Shown in pieces: positions 11,721-23,685 of a stretch of DNA of 64,000 bases. Source of the stretch: Tribonema minus. Taxonomy: Eukaryota > Sar > Xanthophyceae > Tribonematales > Tribonemataceae. The number at the start of each line of letters is the position of its first letter. Positions within the stretch are counted from its first letter, which is position 1. The notes under the pieces are model-generated. The model had not been told where the DNA came from, ran no database searches, and saw only the letters and a list, made by a program, of their open reading frames with translations. A program made the position numbers and the translations under genes. The stretch spans positions 1 through 64,000 of the forward strand of contig JAFCMP010000542.1 of assembly GCA_017506865.1 (NCBI GenBank), read 5' to 3'.

Positions 11721-12209
11721 TGGGCTGGGTACGTTTTTGTGCCAGGGCCCAAGTAAGTAATACTGTAAATAGTGGCTGATTCGATCCAGCAGCGGTGCTG
11801 CAGCTGCGTCCATAGCAGGGGCCATTGACATTGATGCTGTGTGATCATTATGCTGTGATATTATAACACTCCTGTTGGCAGTCGTTGAATTACAGTGATG
11901 ATGGCCGAGGCGAGGGGACATGTTTTTCTGTGCAGGCTCGCATGTGCTTGCTAGAGATCTAGCGCTTGCAGTGGGGCAGTGCATTGAAGCAGTGCTAGAG
12001 CTAGAGACGCCGAAACCTACGACACTCACACACCAGCACACTGCAACTGCAGCGCGGCTAGAGTCAGCGAGGTTCTGGAAAGCGGTTACTTCTGTTCGGT
12101 GCGGTGGCTCATTGTGATTCGCTGGCAAAATATGAGCGCTGCCACCTCGACATGGCTTTTGCTTGAGACCTCACTTCCTCAGCCCCATCCCGTCCCAGCA
12201 GCTATCACC
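11721..12209. other. Intergenic, upstream of the plastid-targeted gene
   Basis: No gene recognised. The 65-residue frame at 11920-12117 has no recognisable features. The region should contain the promoter of the gene starting at 12210, but I can point to no specific element. A GGGCCC-containing stretch at 11740-11760 weakly resembles the transposon end and may be an older insertion scar. Confidence 0.5.
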
Positions 12210-12812
12210 ATGAAGTTCCTCCTGGCCCTCGCTCTGGTCCTCAGCGTCGCCTCCGCGTTCGTGCCGGCGACTACTCCTGCGCGCTCCATGGCGCTGGTAA
12301 GTTCACGTCCAAATTGCTTTGATACATGACGTGCGTGTGCAGAGCAAGTGGACGCCCTGTAGGAGAATGAAGTGAGCAACATCTACAGCAACCATTGCAC
12401 AGAGCGCGTGCCATCTGGAGTCCACGCTCTCGTGTGCAACGACTACCTCAGCTGACGTACTAAGCTGGTCTAGCATGATCGTTGCTCAAGCAGCAGCACA
12501 GGCTTGCACCGTGTCTTAGCAGCAGCGAGCCATAGAGCTAGCGCGTTGAGTTGCTGCAGCGCAAACGCATCATGTGTTAGAGCACCACAGACGCGCGTGT
12601 TGGCAAAAAGCCTCCTTCCATCTCTGCGTGCTGATGTGTTCACCCTCTGCCCGCTGCAGTCCGCAGAGGAGAAGCACCGCGGCGTGGGCGGCATGGCCGA
12701 CACGCGCGACCCTGAGCCTGTCGACCACGAGGACCCCCGCAAGTCCATCTCTAAGGCCCCCACCTTCGAGGAATACATGAAGCAGAAGCAGGCGGAGGCG
12801 GCGCAGAAGTAA
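12210..12812 (+). CDS. Small plastid-targeted protein (79 residues), two exons
   Basis: Exons are 12210-12296 and 12660-12812, joined in phase 0. The start ATG lies in CACCATGAAG. Residues 1-16 form a hydrophobic signal peptide (KFLLALALVLSVASA) followed at once by FVP, so the ASA|FVP junction matches the ASAFAP motif of ochrophyte bipartite plastid targeting; a short Ser/Thr/Arg-containing transit segment follows. The mature part is acidic to neutral, carries GGMADTRDPEPVDHEDPRKS and ends in an EEYMKQKQAEAAQK helix. I believe similar small proteins with a DPRKSI...FEEY ending exist in other heterokont algae, but I know no function. The intron lacks exon-edge copies, unlike the larger genes. 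Confidence 0.82.
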
Positions 12813-14163
12813 GAAGCCGTGACCGCGCCCCCTCTCCGCGAGACACACCACTCGTCGCTGTGATGACACACCCAAGTAGCTGCCAACAGCAGCCCTAGTT
12901 CCATGTGCAGTCTCCCGCGCCTGCTGCTTACTGGGCAGACCTCAGGCTCTTGTTGCCTGTACAGGCCACACGATGAATTGCATACTCCATCACCCCCCAG
13001 CCCACTCCACTCTGACAGTGCAGTCATTCAATAGCAGGCATGATCGCCCCCTGCCTGCTGGCTGTTACTTGTGTCTGGGCCCTGCCCTTAGGGTTTTGTT
13101 TCTACTGTTTGCGCCAGCTAGATGTGCGATGACAATTAATTTTAAAAAAAAAGAATTTACACCGACCTTTTGAAAACTCGCACTTCTTGGCTGTGTGCTC
13201 GTTCAACGCAACTGCTAGTGCATGCACGATGCAATGCTGGCTTCCTCCTTGTCACCATTCTAACGCCAGCTTTTGAGCGTTGATTGGGCGTCGCTGCGCG
13301 GTGCAGTGTGCATTTCAACTTGAAGTCCTGGGTTTGCCATACCATGGATTTTGAATCGTGACGCCGCAGTGCATGCACAATGGTGCGTATCTCCCCTTTT
13401 TTGGAGGGTATGTTTGTCGTTAAAGAGGTGTGGCACGTGGGTGCATGCGGAAGCAAGCTTTAACTTGAAGCATTACCGGCTCTTCTGCAAGATCAGGCCC
13501 GCTTGAAGCGCATCAAATGGGAGCACTGAGGTAAGGGGGTTGAGCGTTGATGACAAGCACGCGCCAACGGCACTGCGCAGAAGCTAGTGTGGTATGTCTA
13601 CTGCGCATGCTGTGAGCTGGAGGTTGAATGTTGACTGTGATTCAGAGCAGTTGATGTACATATAAGAAGTTGTCGCTTATGGCAGATGCCCAACGTGCAC
13701 TTGTCTTCGTTTTAGCATAATACGCGAACAGTCGCAGATTGATGCACATGTGAAGCTTGCTACCAGAGTCTGTGGTGACCAAGTGTCGCAACCTGATGTA
13801 CTTTCACGGAGAATGTGTAGGTTTTCTCAGTTGTGGTTGCTGGATTCACTCATGCGCCAAATGCATCGAACTGAGCAATATACACTCATGTGCAGCAACT
13901 CGTCACCAGGTGATCCATGTGCGCGCTCTTGCAGAGGGCATTGATAGCACTGCAATCAACCGCTGAACATTGCACCTGACACAGCACAACAAGTCAATTG
14001 TTAGTTGTTTCGCATGCAAAACACAAGCATATAGGTGGGAGTCTCTGCCACTCCTGCAGGTCGAAGCGGGTGCCACCCCAGCAAGGTCAAGTCATGTGTC
14101 AAGTCAACGATATACTTTTGCATGTACTTCTAATAATTCTTGCTCAGGGAGCGAAAAATTTTG

Positions 14164-14244
14164 CATGTACTTCTATTCATTTCGCTTCGCAATGGGCGCG
14201 AAAAGCCCTCTCTTTGGATGTGCACTCAATGCAACATTCCTTGC
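14164..14244 (+). repeat. Dispersed repeat, copy A
   Basis: About 80 bp that recurs inverted at 34736-34823 with roughly 90% identity by eye. Shared core includes TCGCTTCGCAA, GGCGCGAAAAGCC and TCTTTGGATGTGCACTCAAT. No terminal repeats or coding content seen. It may be a fragment of a small non-autonomous element. Confidence 0.75.
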
Positions 14245-14786
14245 ATGTACATACAGGTCCACATTCTTCCATCATCTCCCCAGTGCGTTTTGCAGCCTTT
14301 TGGCAGCGGGCTTCACATTTCGTGACAAGGCGGCACGCAACAGACATTTGATGATGTAAACTTCATAAGACGCAACAAACCGCAGCCTCAGCTTCCTTGT
14401 GCACTTGCATGACGATGTTAATCCAGTGTGTAGCGTCCCAATGTAGACTGCTGTACATTGCGGTGGAATCTGCCGAGTGAATTCAAGGACTGCACTATTG
14501 GATCATGCATGCGTGAGCACTGTATGCTGTCACCTGCGTTACTTTGTAACCTAATATTGCATCTCAGGAGACATCAGAGGATGCTGGTGCCGTCGCACCC
14601 TAAACCTACTTGAGCATAGTGTGGGTCATGCAGCCAGCCGCCTTCTTGTATTGTGATGACTTGCGGAACCCTTGGCCATATGCTGGTAAAGTTCATGTTC
14701 TAGAGGGTCAGTACTCAATGCATCAAACAACTGTGTAGCAACACTGCTGTGCTGTGCTGCAGCACCGGTGTCCGAGCTGAAAGGGC

Positions 14787-14900
14787 GCAGTGCAAACTAG
14801 GATGCTACGTAGGGTTTACTCCTAGGATGCTATGTAGGAGTAAACCCTAGGAGCACATGGCACATTCAGCCTCCCTTGAAGCCTTTGTATTCACAAGTCG
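14787..14900 (+). repeat. Member of a second dispersed repeat family
   Basis: Shares GCAGTGCAAACTAGGATGCT, ACCCTAGGA and a GCCTCCCTTG...GCCTTT block with 32866-32945 and 36011-36098. The three copies have different internal insertions. No coding content. Confidence 0.6.
14810..14849. repeat. Perfect inverted repeat, 15-bp stem and 10-base loop
   Basis: TAGGGTTTACTCCTA at 14810-14824 is the reverse complement of TAGGAGTAAACCCTA at 14835-14849. It sits inside the dispersed repeat. Each arm contains the telomere-like CCCTA/TAGGG. Confidence 0.9.
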
Positions 14901-15564
14901 ATGAGTCCGGGTGGCTGTCAGGGAAATGGCGGTGTCAATTATGAAGGCAGTTGACCGCATAAGTACCGCACCCAGAGCTAGTGTAGTGGCTCACCACGTG
15001 CTGCTCAGCACCATGCGGCGACGCTGCACCAGAACCAGACTGTGTGCTTGTTTGCCCAAGTTTGCGGATTGCCTGCCGTCAGACTCACACGAATGTGGTT
15101 TTCGCAACTCTTTTTGAACAACAGCAGGGTGGTGCATCTCGTTTGTCCTCTGTTGAACTCAAACCCGACCAGCACTTGAACCCCCCCTGCACGCCCCCTA
15201 CTCTACTGAGGGAGAGTGGGGTGGAAGGACCGCTGTCCGAGTAAATGGTACACGCAGCCAGCCAGGCCGATAGTGGGAGGAGCTGCGGATGACGCTCATT
15301 GAGGGTGTAAGCCCAGTTCTGGCGTCGAAGTCCGAAATGTTTGCAAGGGGGGGACGTACCACGCCGCGACTGCGCCTTTCTGGCGCTTTACCTCGCATAT
15401 GCTGCAGTAGTCGCCGCGAAGAAAGCTCGTGCTTCGGCGCGATTATTTGCGTGGTGGCTATCGCTGACTGCGAAGTTCAGGGTTAAACTCACACTTGAAG
15501 TTTCGGAAAACTCAGTTTGCAAAACTGTTGAACAGAGCGAGTCCAGACCACTCCACCTGTCGCG

Positions 15565-16448
15565 ATGAAAGCAGGCCTAGTGCTGGTGACGGGGGCCTCT
15601 GGCTACATCGGCAGCAATGTGGTGCAGCTGCTGCTGCAGGAGGGGTACAGCGTGCGGGGCACCGTGCGATCCACCACTGGCCCCAAAGTCCAGCACTTGC
15701 TAGACATGGGCGAGAAACTGGAGCTCGTGGCTGCTGATCTCACAAAGGATGACGGTGAGCAAGCAGTTGTCTGATCTGCCATGGCTAGCAGCACTGTAGT
15801 AAAGCGGAATCTATGTGCAAGCGCAATGGAAAATGGGCTTGTTTGATGAGTCAGAGACAGCCTCGGAGACTGAAGCTTTCTAGTGCTTGCTTCAGGGTGT
15901 AGGACACCTGCGCAGGTTCGGAGCAGCTTCACCACTCCGACGCATGATCTGGCTAGTTTGCCAGCCTCAGCCTTCACGCAGGTGTTCTTGGACGTGATGA
16001 TTCACGTGCGGTAGCTGTATTCTGTTCGCGCCAGCAGCTGTAGCAAATTCTAGTAGCTCGTTGTACTGGCTGCAAGACGGCGCAGTGCGTGATGGAATTG
16101 CTGGGCCCATTCAATCCACCTTTTGATCTGCCATTTTTATGCCAGTGGCGTGGGGCAACCCCCGTGCTGACTGCTGTAGGGGGTTCTAGATACCCCTGAT
16201 GATGCCAGCAGCGCTCAACACCAGACACAGCGCTCAGCTACAGCACCAAGCACACATTTTTCCTGCCCGGCGCCTCAGTAGCACGACTTACGCCAATACT
16301 CTCACGCTGAGCTCTCCTACGCCTCTCCTACGCGTGAAAATCGTACACAAAAGTGCAAACAGCGTGCTACTGTACTGCATTGGTGACACGTTGGCACTCT
16401 TGCAACAACGCGCAGCTGCACCTCAACTTGAAGTTGAACGCGTGCTGA

Positions 16449-16486
<38 letters not shown>

Positions 16487-19400
16487 GCTGCTGCCGCCGT
16501 CGCTGCTGCTGCTGATCGCTGCCGCTGCTGCTGCAAACAGGCTGGGAGGACGCGGCGCGCGGCTGCGACTACTGCCTGCATGTCGCCTCGCCCTTCATCC
16601 TCAACGTCTCCGACGATGACGCAGACACCCTGATAAAACCGGCCGTGGACGGCACCCTCAGGGTCCTGGGCGCATGCGCCGCCGCCGGCACCATAAAACG
16701 CGTCGTGCTGACGTCGAGCATCGCTGCCATCATTGCGGGCTGGGAGCCGGAGGCCGGGAAAGAGCTGCAGGAGCCGGAGACGCACTGGTCGGTAGCGGAG
16801 AAGTGCGATGCGTACAGCAAGAGCAAGACGCTCGCGGAGAGGGCGGCGTGGGACTACGTGGAGCGGAAGGCGGCAGCGGGTGAGTTGAAGTTGAGGACTG
16901 TAGCGTAATGTGGAGCGGCCACTGAGTTAAAGTGGAGGGCCGTAGTGTAGCTGGGCTTAGCGTAGCGGAAAAAGGCGGCGGGTGAGTTGAAGTTGAGGGG
17001 CGTAGCGTAATTGTACAGCAAAAGGCGGTGGCAGGCGAGCTGAAGGCAATGACCGCAGCATCAATTTGATTAAGACTGGCTGTGGAGCGGAAGAAGGCGG
17101 CGGGTGAGTTGAAGTTGAAGACCGCGGCGTAATTGTGGAGCGAAACGGCGGCGGTTGAGTTGAAGTTGAGGCTGTAGTTTGTGGAGTGGAAGAAGGCGGC
17201 GGGTTTTTGAAGTTGAGGACCTCAGCGTAATTCGGATCAGCTGCGGACTGAAAGGCGGCGCGTGAGTTGAAGTTGAGGACCGCAGGGAAAAAAGGCGGTT
17301 CGTGAGTTGAAGTTGAGGACCGCAGCGTAAGCCTGATGCTTATCGGCTCTGGAGCGGAAGCAGGCGGCAGGTGAGCTAAAGCTGAGGACTGCAGCGCAAG
17401 ATCGATTTAGATTGGCATGTTTCATTTTTCGCTGCAGCAATTGCAGCTTGGATTCGGATATGTGTAGCGTTTCTCACACAACTTGAGATTCAGAACAGTC
17501 ACAGTAGGTACATGCGGGCGTCGAGCAGTGTGGCGAAACCCTGCTTCGTGCCGTGTGGCATGCACGGGGGACTCCAAATCAGACAATTGCAGTGGAAATC
17601 CTACGGTGCACGCCTGTTGTTTTGACGTACTCATACTAGCATACCCAAAGCTCTTGTGCTGGATCGATGGGGGCTTGAATTGCTGCCAGTACCACCGGCT
17701 CTGCGCTTTGAAGGCACACGCATCGCATTAATGGTGCAGTCGGGAAGCAGCCGCAGAAGTTGGTGCAATTGTGCTGAGCACTATATGATCCTCAAAATTC
17801 GCCAAGCAATTGGAGCCAGAAACTTGCGCATTACAAAGTATACTCATGCGCGCAGCTTCACTGGCCATGAGCAGCATGCACCACCAGCTGGTGTGAACTT
17901 TCTTCTGCAAGTTGCTATTGTTGGCACTCATCAAAATCTTGTGAATTTATGTCTTGTGAATTCATGGAATTCATTGGACGCACAACTGCCGTCGCCGTCC
18001 GTGAGTCACTTAGGTACTCTTCACGCCAGCGTGTTCACTGTACGTGTGGTGTGTACTGTACTAGCGCGAGCATGGGCGCTGTTCCTGTTCTTAAGTGCCG
18101 CTGGCAAACCAGGCCACGTTTAGGGTTGGGGTTAAGCGAGGGTTAGGTTGTCAGGCTGGCGCACATCCCCCATGGATTACCTGGTATTGCAGTTAAGGGT
18201 TAAAGTGCGGTTACGGTTACAGTTAGGGTTCCGGGTTAAGGGGGTTCAGGGTAGGGCGACAGGCATGCAGATTGGCCATTTGACATGCCCTTGCTCCCCG
18301 GGGGGGGGGGGGCAACTAGGCAAGAAAGCGTTCGATGGGGTCACCCTTGAACCCGGTCATCGCCCCGGCGGTCATCACCGACCTCAACTTTCAAGTTCTC
18401 CTGACCGCTCGTGCTCGTGTTTTGCATGCAGGCCAGACCGTCTTCGAGCTGGCCACCATTAACCCCGGCTTCGTCCCACACCTCTCACTCCAATTCAGAG
18501 TACCTCCACGTAGTTTGTCTGCCCTGCGAAGCATCTGTAACCGCTTTGCCGCTCGCCGGCTGCTTGCAGGCGAGAGCGTCTTTGAGCTGACCACCATCAA
18601 CCCCGGCTTCGTCATCGGCCCCGCGCTCAGCGCCAACGACGCCACCAGCTTTGACGTCGCGCGCAAGCTGCTCACGCGCGCGATGCCCGCTGTTCCGGCG
18701 CTCTCGCTCGTGATGGTCGACGTGCGCGACGTTGCGAGCGCGCACGTCGCCGCCATGACGAGCGCTGCTGCGGCAGGACAGCGCTTCGTCTGCGCGGCGG
18801 AGACGCGGTGGCTGCGCGATCTCGCGCTGAGCGTTGCCGCGCCTTTCAAGCCGCTGGGCTACAGGTGCGTTTCCCCGTGCATGTAGGGGTTCCGTGCAAG
18901 TAGGGTTAGGGTTGGTTCCAGGCGCTCACGGCTGGGTATTTCCGTGCAAGCAGGGCTTCTACGCTCTGCGTGCAAGCAGGGTTGGCTGCTCAATCTCGCA
19001 CTCAGCGTTGCTGCGCCGTTCAAGCCGCTGGGCTACAGGTGCGTCCCGCGTGCAAGTAGGGTTTGTAGGGTTTTGGGGCAACCGGTTTAGGGTTGCCGCG
19101 CCATTCAAGCCGCTGGGCTACAGGTGCGCCCCCCGCGTGCAAGTGGGGTTAGGGTTGGCTGCGTGACCTCGCGCTGAGCGTTGCCACGCCCTTCAGGCCG
19201 CTCGGCTACAGGTGCATCCCGTGTGTGTGCAAGCAGGGCTCCTGTGCAAGTAAGGTCAGGGTTAGATTTGGATACAGGTGCTGAGCGTTGCTGCCCCTTC
19301 AGGCCGCTGGGCTACAGGTGCGTCCCGTGTGTGTGCAACTTGCTGTAGGGCTTCTGGGGTTTATGTGCACGTAGGGTTAGGGTTGGATGTAAAATACAGG

Positions 19401-20861
19401 TGCTTAGCGCTGCTGCACCCTTCAAGCCGCTCGGCTACAGGTGCGTCTTGCGTGCAAGTCGGGGTAGGGTTGGCTGTGCGACCTCGCGCTGAGCGTTGCT
19501 GCGCCCTTCACAAGCCGTTCGGCTACAGGCAAGTAAAATTTCTACAGTCTTAGTGCAAGTAGGCGTAGGGTTAGATTTCTGTGATTATGGTGAACAGGGT
19601 TCGGGTTAGATGCAGAGTGTGGCTGCACCTTACAAGCCGCCTTTTTCTCACTGGCGAGACCGTATGCCTACATTCATGACCTTTGCAGGGGCACCTCAAT
19701 TTTTTTAAAGTAGAAAATATATAATGCAGGTGGCTGAGCGTTGCTGTGCCTCCGGCGAGCCCATCTGCCGAGAGGGGTGGGCAAAGCAGGGGCAGAATAG
19801 GCTTGCGCTTGCACGTTGGCAGGTGCAGTTAAAACACCTGCAGCAGTCTACTTCAGAAGTATACTTATGACTTCTGTGAAAACATGGTCCGAAAGTGTGA
19901 TGCAATGCCTTTATAGATTATTTGGGGTTAGGTTTCGTTTAGGGTTCGGCTGCTCCTGCAGCCTGCCTGCGCCCGGTTGAGAAACTACCTTGACAACCAT
20001 GAATGCATACCGTGTGTTGCCGATGTACTGCCAAAGTGTCACACCTTCTTGAGCCTGCGGGCCTCAAATACCTGTCACTCACCATCGCTGCCTGATTTCG
20101 TGCTGCACTATTGAAGTGCGTTGAGTGCGGAGAACACCAACAATGTGCTCAATATGAGCAGCTAAACAGCTGGCTCATCTGGGCATTGAATTCGCTCATC
20201 ATGCTGAGCCGTGCTGATTGGATCGTCACCTCTGCACGTTGCCACGTGCAGAAACTAGTTGCGTGTCTCATGTCATTGAAATATGTATGACCCCTACCCC
20301 TATTCCCCATTCCACTGCGATTGGCTGCCGCAGCTGTGCCTTGCAGCCCCTTTCAACAAATCAGCAGCTGCTCTCCACGTGCCCCCTTTCCTGCTGCGGC
20401 ACTGATTGTTGCTGACCCATGTAACATTTTCCTCTTTTTCCCCGCTGCAACGTGCAAGCAGAGTCCCCACGGCTCCGCTGCCGAAGCTGCTGCTGCGCAT
20501 CGCGGGTCTCTTCGACAAGTCGGTGCGTGGCCTCGTGTCTCAAGTCGACAAGCAGGTGTTCCTCGACAACTCCAAGTCCAGGACCGTTCTCGGCCTCGAG
20601 TACCGTTCCGTAGCGCAGTCCTTCCCCGACATGTGCCACAGCCTCATCCGGCTGGGCTATATCCCCAAGACAAAGCAGTACGCAGCGTGGGAGGCCGCCA
20701 GTGCTGCCGCCCCCGCTGCAAGCGCCGAAGCCGCTGCGCCTGCACCACCGGCTGTCGTCACTACAGCCATAGCTGCCAGCGCTGACGGCGGCGTGCCTGC
20801 AACTTCAACTGCTGACAGTGCTCAGCCTGCAGCAGCAGCAGCAGCAGCAGCGGAGCTCTGA
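15565..20861 (+). CDS. NADP-dependent reductase/epimerase, DFR-like extended SDR, four exons
   Basis: Exons 15565-15754, 16541-16879, 18570-18864 and 20462-20861 join in phase to give 407 residues. The Rossmann motif TGASGYIG is at residues 9-16, and RGTVR after the second strand suggests NADP(H). The catalytic residues are present: S122/S123 in VVLTSSIA and Y155/K159 in YSKSK. The later INPGFVIGP, VDVRDVASAH and the LDNSKS...LG motifs match dihydroflavonol-4-reductase, cinnamoyl-CoA reductase and related ketone/aldehyde reductases. It probably acts in the cytosol, since no targeting peptide is seen. The true substrate cannot be told from sequence. About 45 residues of Ala-rich tail follow the conserved fold. 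Introns 2 and 3 are packed with copies of the adjoining exon ends. Confidence 0.88.
16446..16516. repeat. CTG/GCC microsatellite in reductase intron 1
   Basis: A GCTGCT run of roughly 20 triplets with GCC interruptions, ending about 25 bases before the exon 2 acceptor. It probably doubles as part of the pyrimidine-rich acceptor region. Confidence 0.9.
16862..17400 (+). repeat. Minisatellite built from exon 2 end plus its donor (about 9-10 copies)
   Basis: The last bases of reductase exon 2 and the first intron bases (GGAGCGGAAGGCGGC, GGTGAGTTGAAGTTGAGG, then ACCGCAGCGTAA) are repeated down the intron near 16925, 16974, 17030, 17096, 17148, 17195, 17255, 17294 and 17362. Several copies keep GGTGAGTTGAAG, i.e. 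a strong donor consensus. The first copy is the real exon end at 16879. Confidence 0.85.
18195..18250. repeat. Degenerate telomere-like stretch
   Basis: Contains GTTAAGGGTTAAAG, TTACAGTTAGGGTT and GGGTTAAGGGGGTT, with another GGTTAGG cluster at 18119-18145. It lies in reductase intron 2. Confidence 0.6.
18421..18475 (+). repeat. Partial copy of reductase exon 3 start with acceptor
   Basis: GCATGCAG|GC then a sequence encoding QTVFELATINPGFV parallels the real exon 3 start at 18570 (ESVFELTTINPGFV). The copy stops after about 45 exon bases, so it is a decoy exon and not a full duplication. Confidence 0.88.
18832..19530 (+). repeat. Seven copies of reductase exon 3 end with donor
   Basis: The real exon end (GCCGCTGGGCTACAG|GTGCGT at 18864) is followed by six more copies of the GCGTTGC...TTCAAGCCGCTGGGCTACAGG block, near 19039, 19121, 19211, 19317, 19441 and 19528. 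Spacing is about 80-175 bp. Most keep ACAGGTGCG. The spacer carries GTGCAAGTAGGGTTAGGGTTGG, so telomere-like sequence is part of the amplified unit. Confidence 0.9.
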
Positions 20862-23454
20862 GGTCCGCCGTGAAATTGTCGTCAAGCTAGGGATTTGGGC
20901 AGTGTTCTGCCTGGTGCGCATTCCGCACTCCCGCGGCGCATGCTGTGAAATCTGTCCGCTGCTGCGAGTTGGCGGCCGCTGCTGATGCTCAGCGCTACTG
21001 CGGAAGTGTGCACGTTTTGGGCCATTCTCTGAGCCACAACACACGTGGGTTGCTTGGCGAATGCTTTTAAAAGCGCCATTTGAGATGCTTGGCGAATGCT
21101 TTCAAAAGCGCCATTTGAGATGTCGGTGTTATGTGCGCATGAACGCCTGGCGCATCAATCAGACTCACAAACCCACCCGCAAAAGAGCACCTTGAAGTTG
21201 CCTGACGGCAGAGGCAAACAAAGGCAGCGCTCGATGCTCCGCAGCGTCTGTTGGGGCACGCATGCCCATGCACGAGCCCTGGAATGCAGCAAGCAGTCTG
21301 CGTTAGGCACACTTGGAGCTGAGCTGGGGGTGCTGCAGTTTTGACCCGGCGGTGGCCGCTCTGATGACTGGCGAGTAGACCTTTTCCGCTGCTTTCAGGC
21401 TGCTGCGAGCGCCTGTGCAGCAACCCAAACCAAAGGCCCTGTGGGGTTTTGCGACCTTAAATATCAATGCAGGCATCGCATCTATTTTGGCGAAGGGCTC
21501 TTTATTCTGGTGTCTCGACCTTATGTGTTTCTTTGTGTGCAAAGTTGTTTTTCCTCTTCTCACTTGTGTATGCTACCTTGAAGTACTTAGCACATGCCTT
21601 AAGGCCATGCGCACTGCCCACTCTGCTGCCTGTCGTTCTCATGCTTGTAACAGTCGTGCGCAACCCAATTCATGTCGATACTCGCAGTGGAGGTGCATTA
21701 CGCTGTGCATGTTGAAGCCTGATAAACATGTTGTACTAATACACAACCACTTCCCAGGTGATTGATGGCGGCTGTGCTGTTCACTTTCGCGCTGAGCACT
21801 GGTAGTTCATGACGTCACAGTCGTATAAGTTGATTTTCATGTAATTGTTCAACTGCTTTTGTGCCAGAATAAGCAGGTTTGCACACGTGAGCTGTGTTGT
21901 GAGCATGCTACATACAGTGTCAACGAATCTGCTGCAGCCATGGCTTCCTGGTGACGCCATCGCAGCTCTAGACGACTCGTCAGCGGCGTGACAGTGTGTT
22001 GTAAGACAGACAGCCTGGCACGCTCAGGTGATGCTCAGTTGATGCTGCACAGGGCAGCTGCGTGCAGCCCCTGCTAAGTCTGCAGCAATCCACACTTGCA
22101 GCCAATGCCCTGTGGCCATCTGAGCACTGAGCTTGCGCTTCGACCACAGCCTCCCCAGCCACCTGCCCCAGCCATTTGGCAAGGAAACCATGGGGCAGCA
22201 GTACCATCAGCATCTGAAGAAATCAACGCTGAACATTTGACCTGGGCCCAATGCCAAGTGCGAAATTCTGCAAGCCACAGCATCCACTATCACAAAGCAT
22301 GCAGAAGGAAGAGGCATGCGTGAAGCGATTATGATGGTTACCGCAGCACTGGCAGGTCAAGTTCAGAGAGTACCAGATAGCAACATACGTCATGTAGGGG
22401 GCACAGACACAAAATCGCCTTGCAGGTGCAAGCAACAAGCGCTTGTCTGAGTCTGTACTTGCACGGAAGGAGGTCCCCATGGCTGAGCACCTCCGCCATC
22501 AGTGCGCATTCGGCAGGTGCCTGAGGCTGCGGCTGCCGGCCGCTCTGCTCGTGATACCACATCCTCAGTGTCACCAGTGCACTCAGGCCAGCTGACGACC
22601 TCTATGTACACTACAAGTTCACTAGCACGCGCAGAAAGCTCCCTGGTGGCCATGTCTCTCCTGTACGCTTTGTCAGTTAGTGCTGAGATGCAGGGTTGGC
22701 TGATGTGCAGCTGTGTTGGCACACTTTGGCGTAACTGCAGCCGATCAACTGTCCTCGTGCTGACAGAGGATTGTTGAGGTGGGTCCTCAATGTGTGGCGG
22801 GGATAAGTATCTGAGGCACTATATTGTGCGCACCATGCCAATTATAGGGCTTGCAGTTGAACTCCTTGGAGTTCTTGAGGATGATTCGTGCTGTGCGTCT
22901 CAGGCTGAGTGTCAGCAGCAACGCTCGCTGCAATAGCTCGCAGGCCTACCTAAACGACGATGCCGACACGCAATTTTCAACATCGTGTAGCCTGCTGCGC
23001 CGGCGTTTGGACCAGTTAAACCCATGCCGACCATGCCCATTGACCAGAGTCACAGGTCATGACCAACACACTAGCAAGCTCGCTCGATCCAGAATTTCGG
23101 TCGCATTTTTGAAGTTTGCAATTGGTTTGAAGTTTGTAGAGAACCGCCCCGCGCAGCCCTCGAAGGCAACCTCCGTGGAACGGCATCACTAAAGTGCAAG
23201 GTCTTCTTGCAGAGGCAGCGCCAACGGGCCAGATCGCTCTGTAGTTCGGACAAGGCCTGATCTCTCACTGCCTTACAAGAGAGGAATTTGCTGTGCTGCA
23301 GCGATTAGAAGGTGGCGCGGAGCCATAGCGCCAGGAACGCGCATCATCTATACTGAGCGAACGGGCCTAGCGGCCGGCAGTATGCGCCAGGATTAGTTTC
23401 CGCCAGAGGAAGTCCTTGTCGGTATCCACCGAGCCCTTGCGGCCCGAGCCTGTC
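20862..23454. other. Intergenic 2.6 kb, no gene recognised
   Basis: Contains a tandem 35-bp duplication at 21051-21120. Several open frames of 80-150 codons exist on both strands but none shows a domain, consistent codon bias or paired splice sites that I can defend. Confidence 0.5.
21051..21120. repeat. Two 35-bp tandem units
   Basis: TGCTTGGCGAATGCTTT(T/C) followed by AAAAGCGCCATTTGAGA is present twice in a row with a single difference. Confidence 0.92.
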
Positions 23455-23685
23455 ATGTACTATCACGCATCGCCCCGAAACACAGCGCTGCTGTTCACCG
23501 GCATCACGTCCGCTGTCATCGCGGTGATCGTCACGCTGGCGGTCTTGTCGGCGACGGGGTCACTGCAGCAAAACAACAATGGCGGGAGTGGAAATGCGCA
23601 GCAGCTCGCAGCGATGGTGGAAAGGGAGCTCGACAGGCGAGTGCCAGAATCAGTATTACCATACAATACATCCCTACTACTATAG
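23455..23685 (+). CDS. Possible membrane-anchored protein or exon (76 residues)
   Basis: From the ATG at 23455 the frame encodes a short N-terminus (MYYHASPRNTA), one clear transmembrane segment at about residues 11-34 (LLFTGITSAVIAVIVTLAVL) and a polar, Asn/Gly/Gln-rich tail with VERELDRRVPE. The frame is open upstream to a stop at 23368, so this could be an internal or first exon of a longer gene, with the true exon ending before 23685. I do not recognise the family. Coding status is uncertain. Confidence 0.35.
   Translation: MYYHASPRNTALLFTGITSAVIAVIVTLAVLSATGSLQQNNNGGSGNAQQLAAMVERELDRRVPESVLPYNTSLLL

Larger units (their letters stand above)
12813..15564. other. Intergenic 2.75 kb, no gene recognised
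   Basis: Contains the 3' flank of the plastid-protein gene, an A-rich stretch at 13143-13152, a dispersed repeat (14164-14244), a perfect hairpin (14810-14849) and part of another dispersed repeat (about 14787-14900). Frames at 13970-14359 overlap the dispersed repeat and show no domain. The last few hundred bases should be the promoter of the reductase gene at 15565. Confidence 0.55.

Noticed and set aside
11721-11780. GGGCCC-rich flank resembling the transposon end
   Set aside because: Similarity is limited to a few short blocks; not enough to call another terminal repeat.
16423-16785. Minus-strand frame with poly-Ala run
   Set aside because: Antisense of the reductase exon 2 and the CTG microsatellite.
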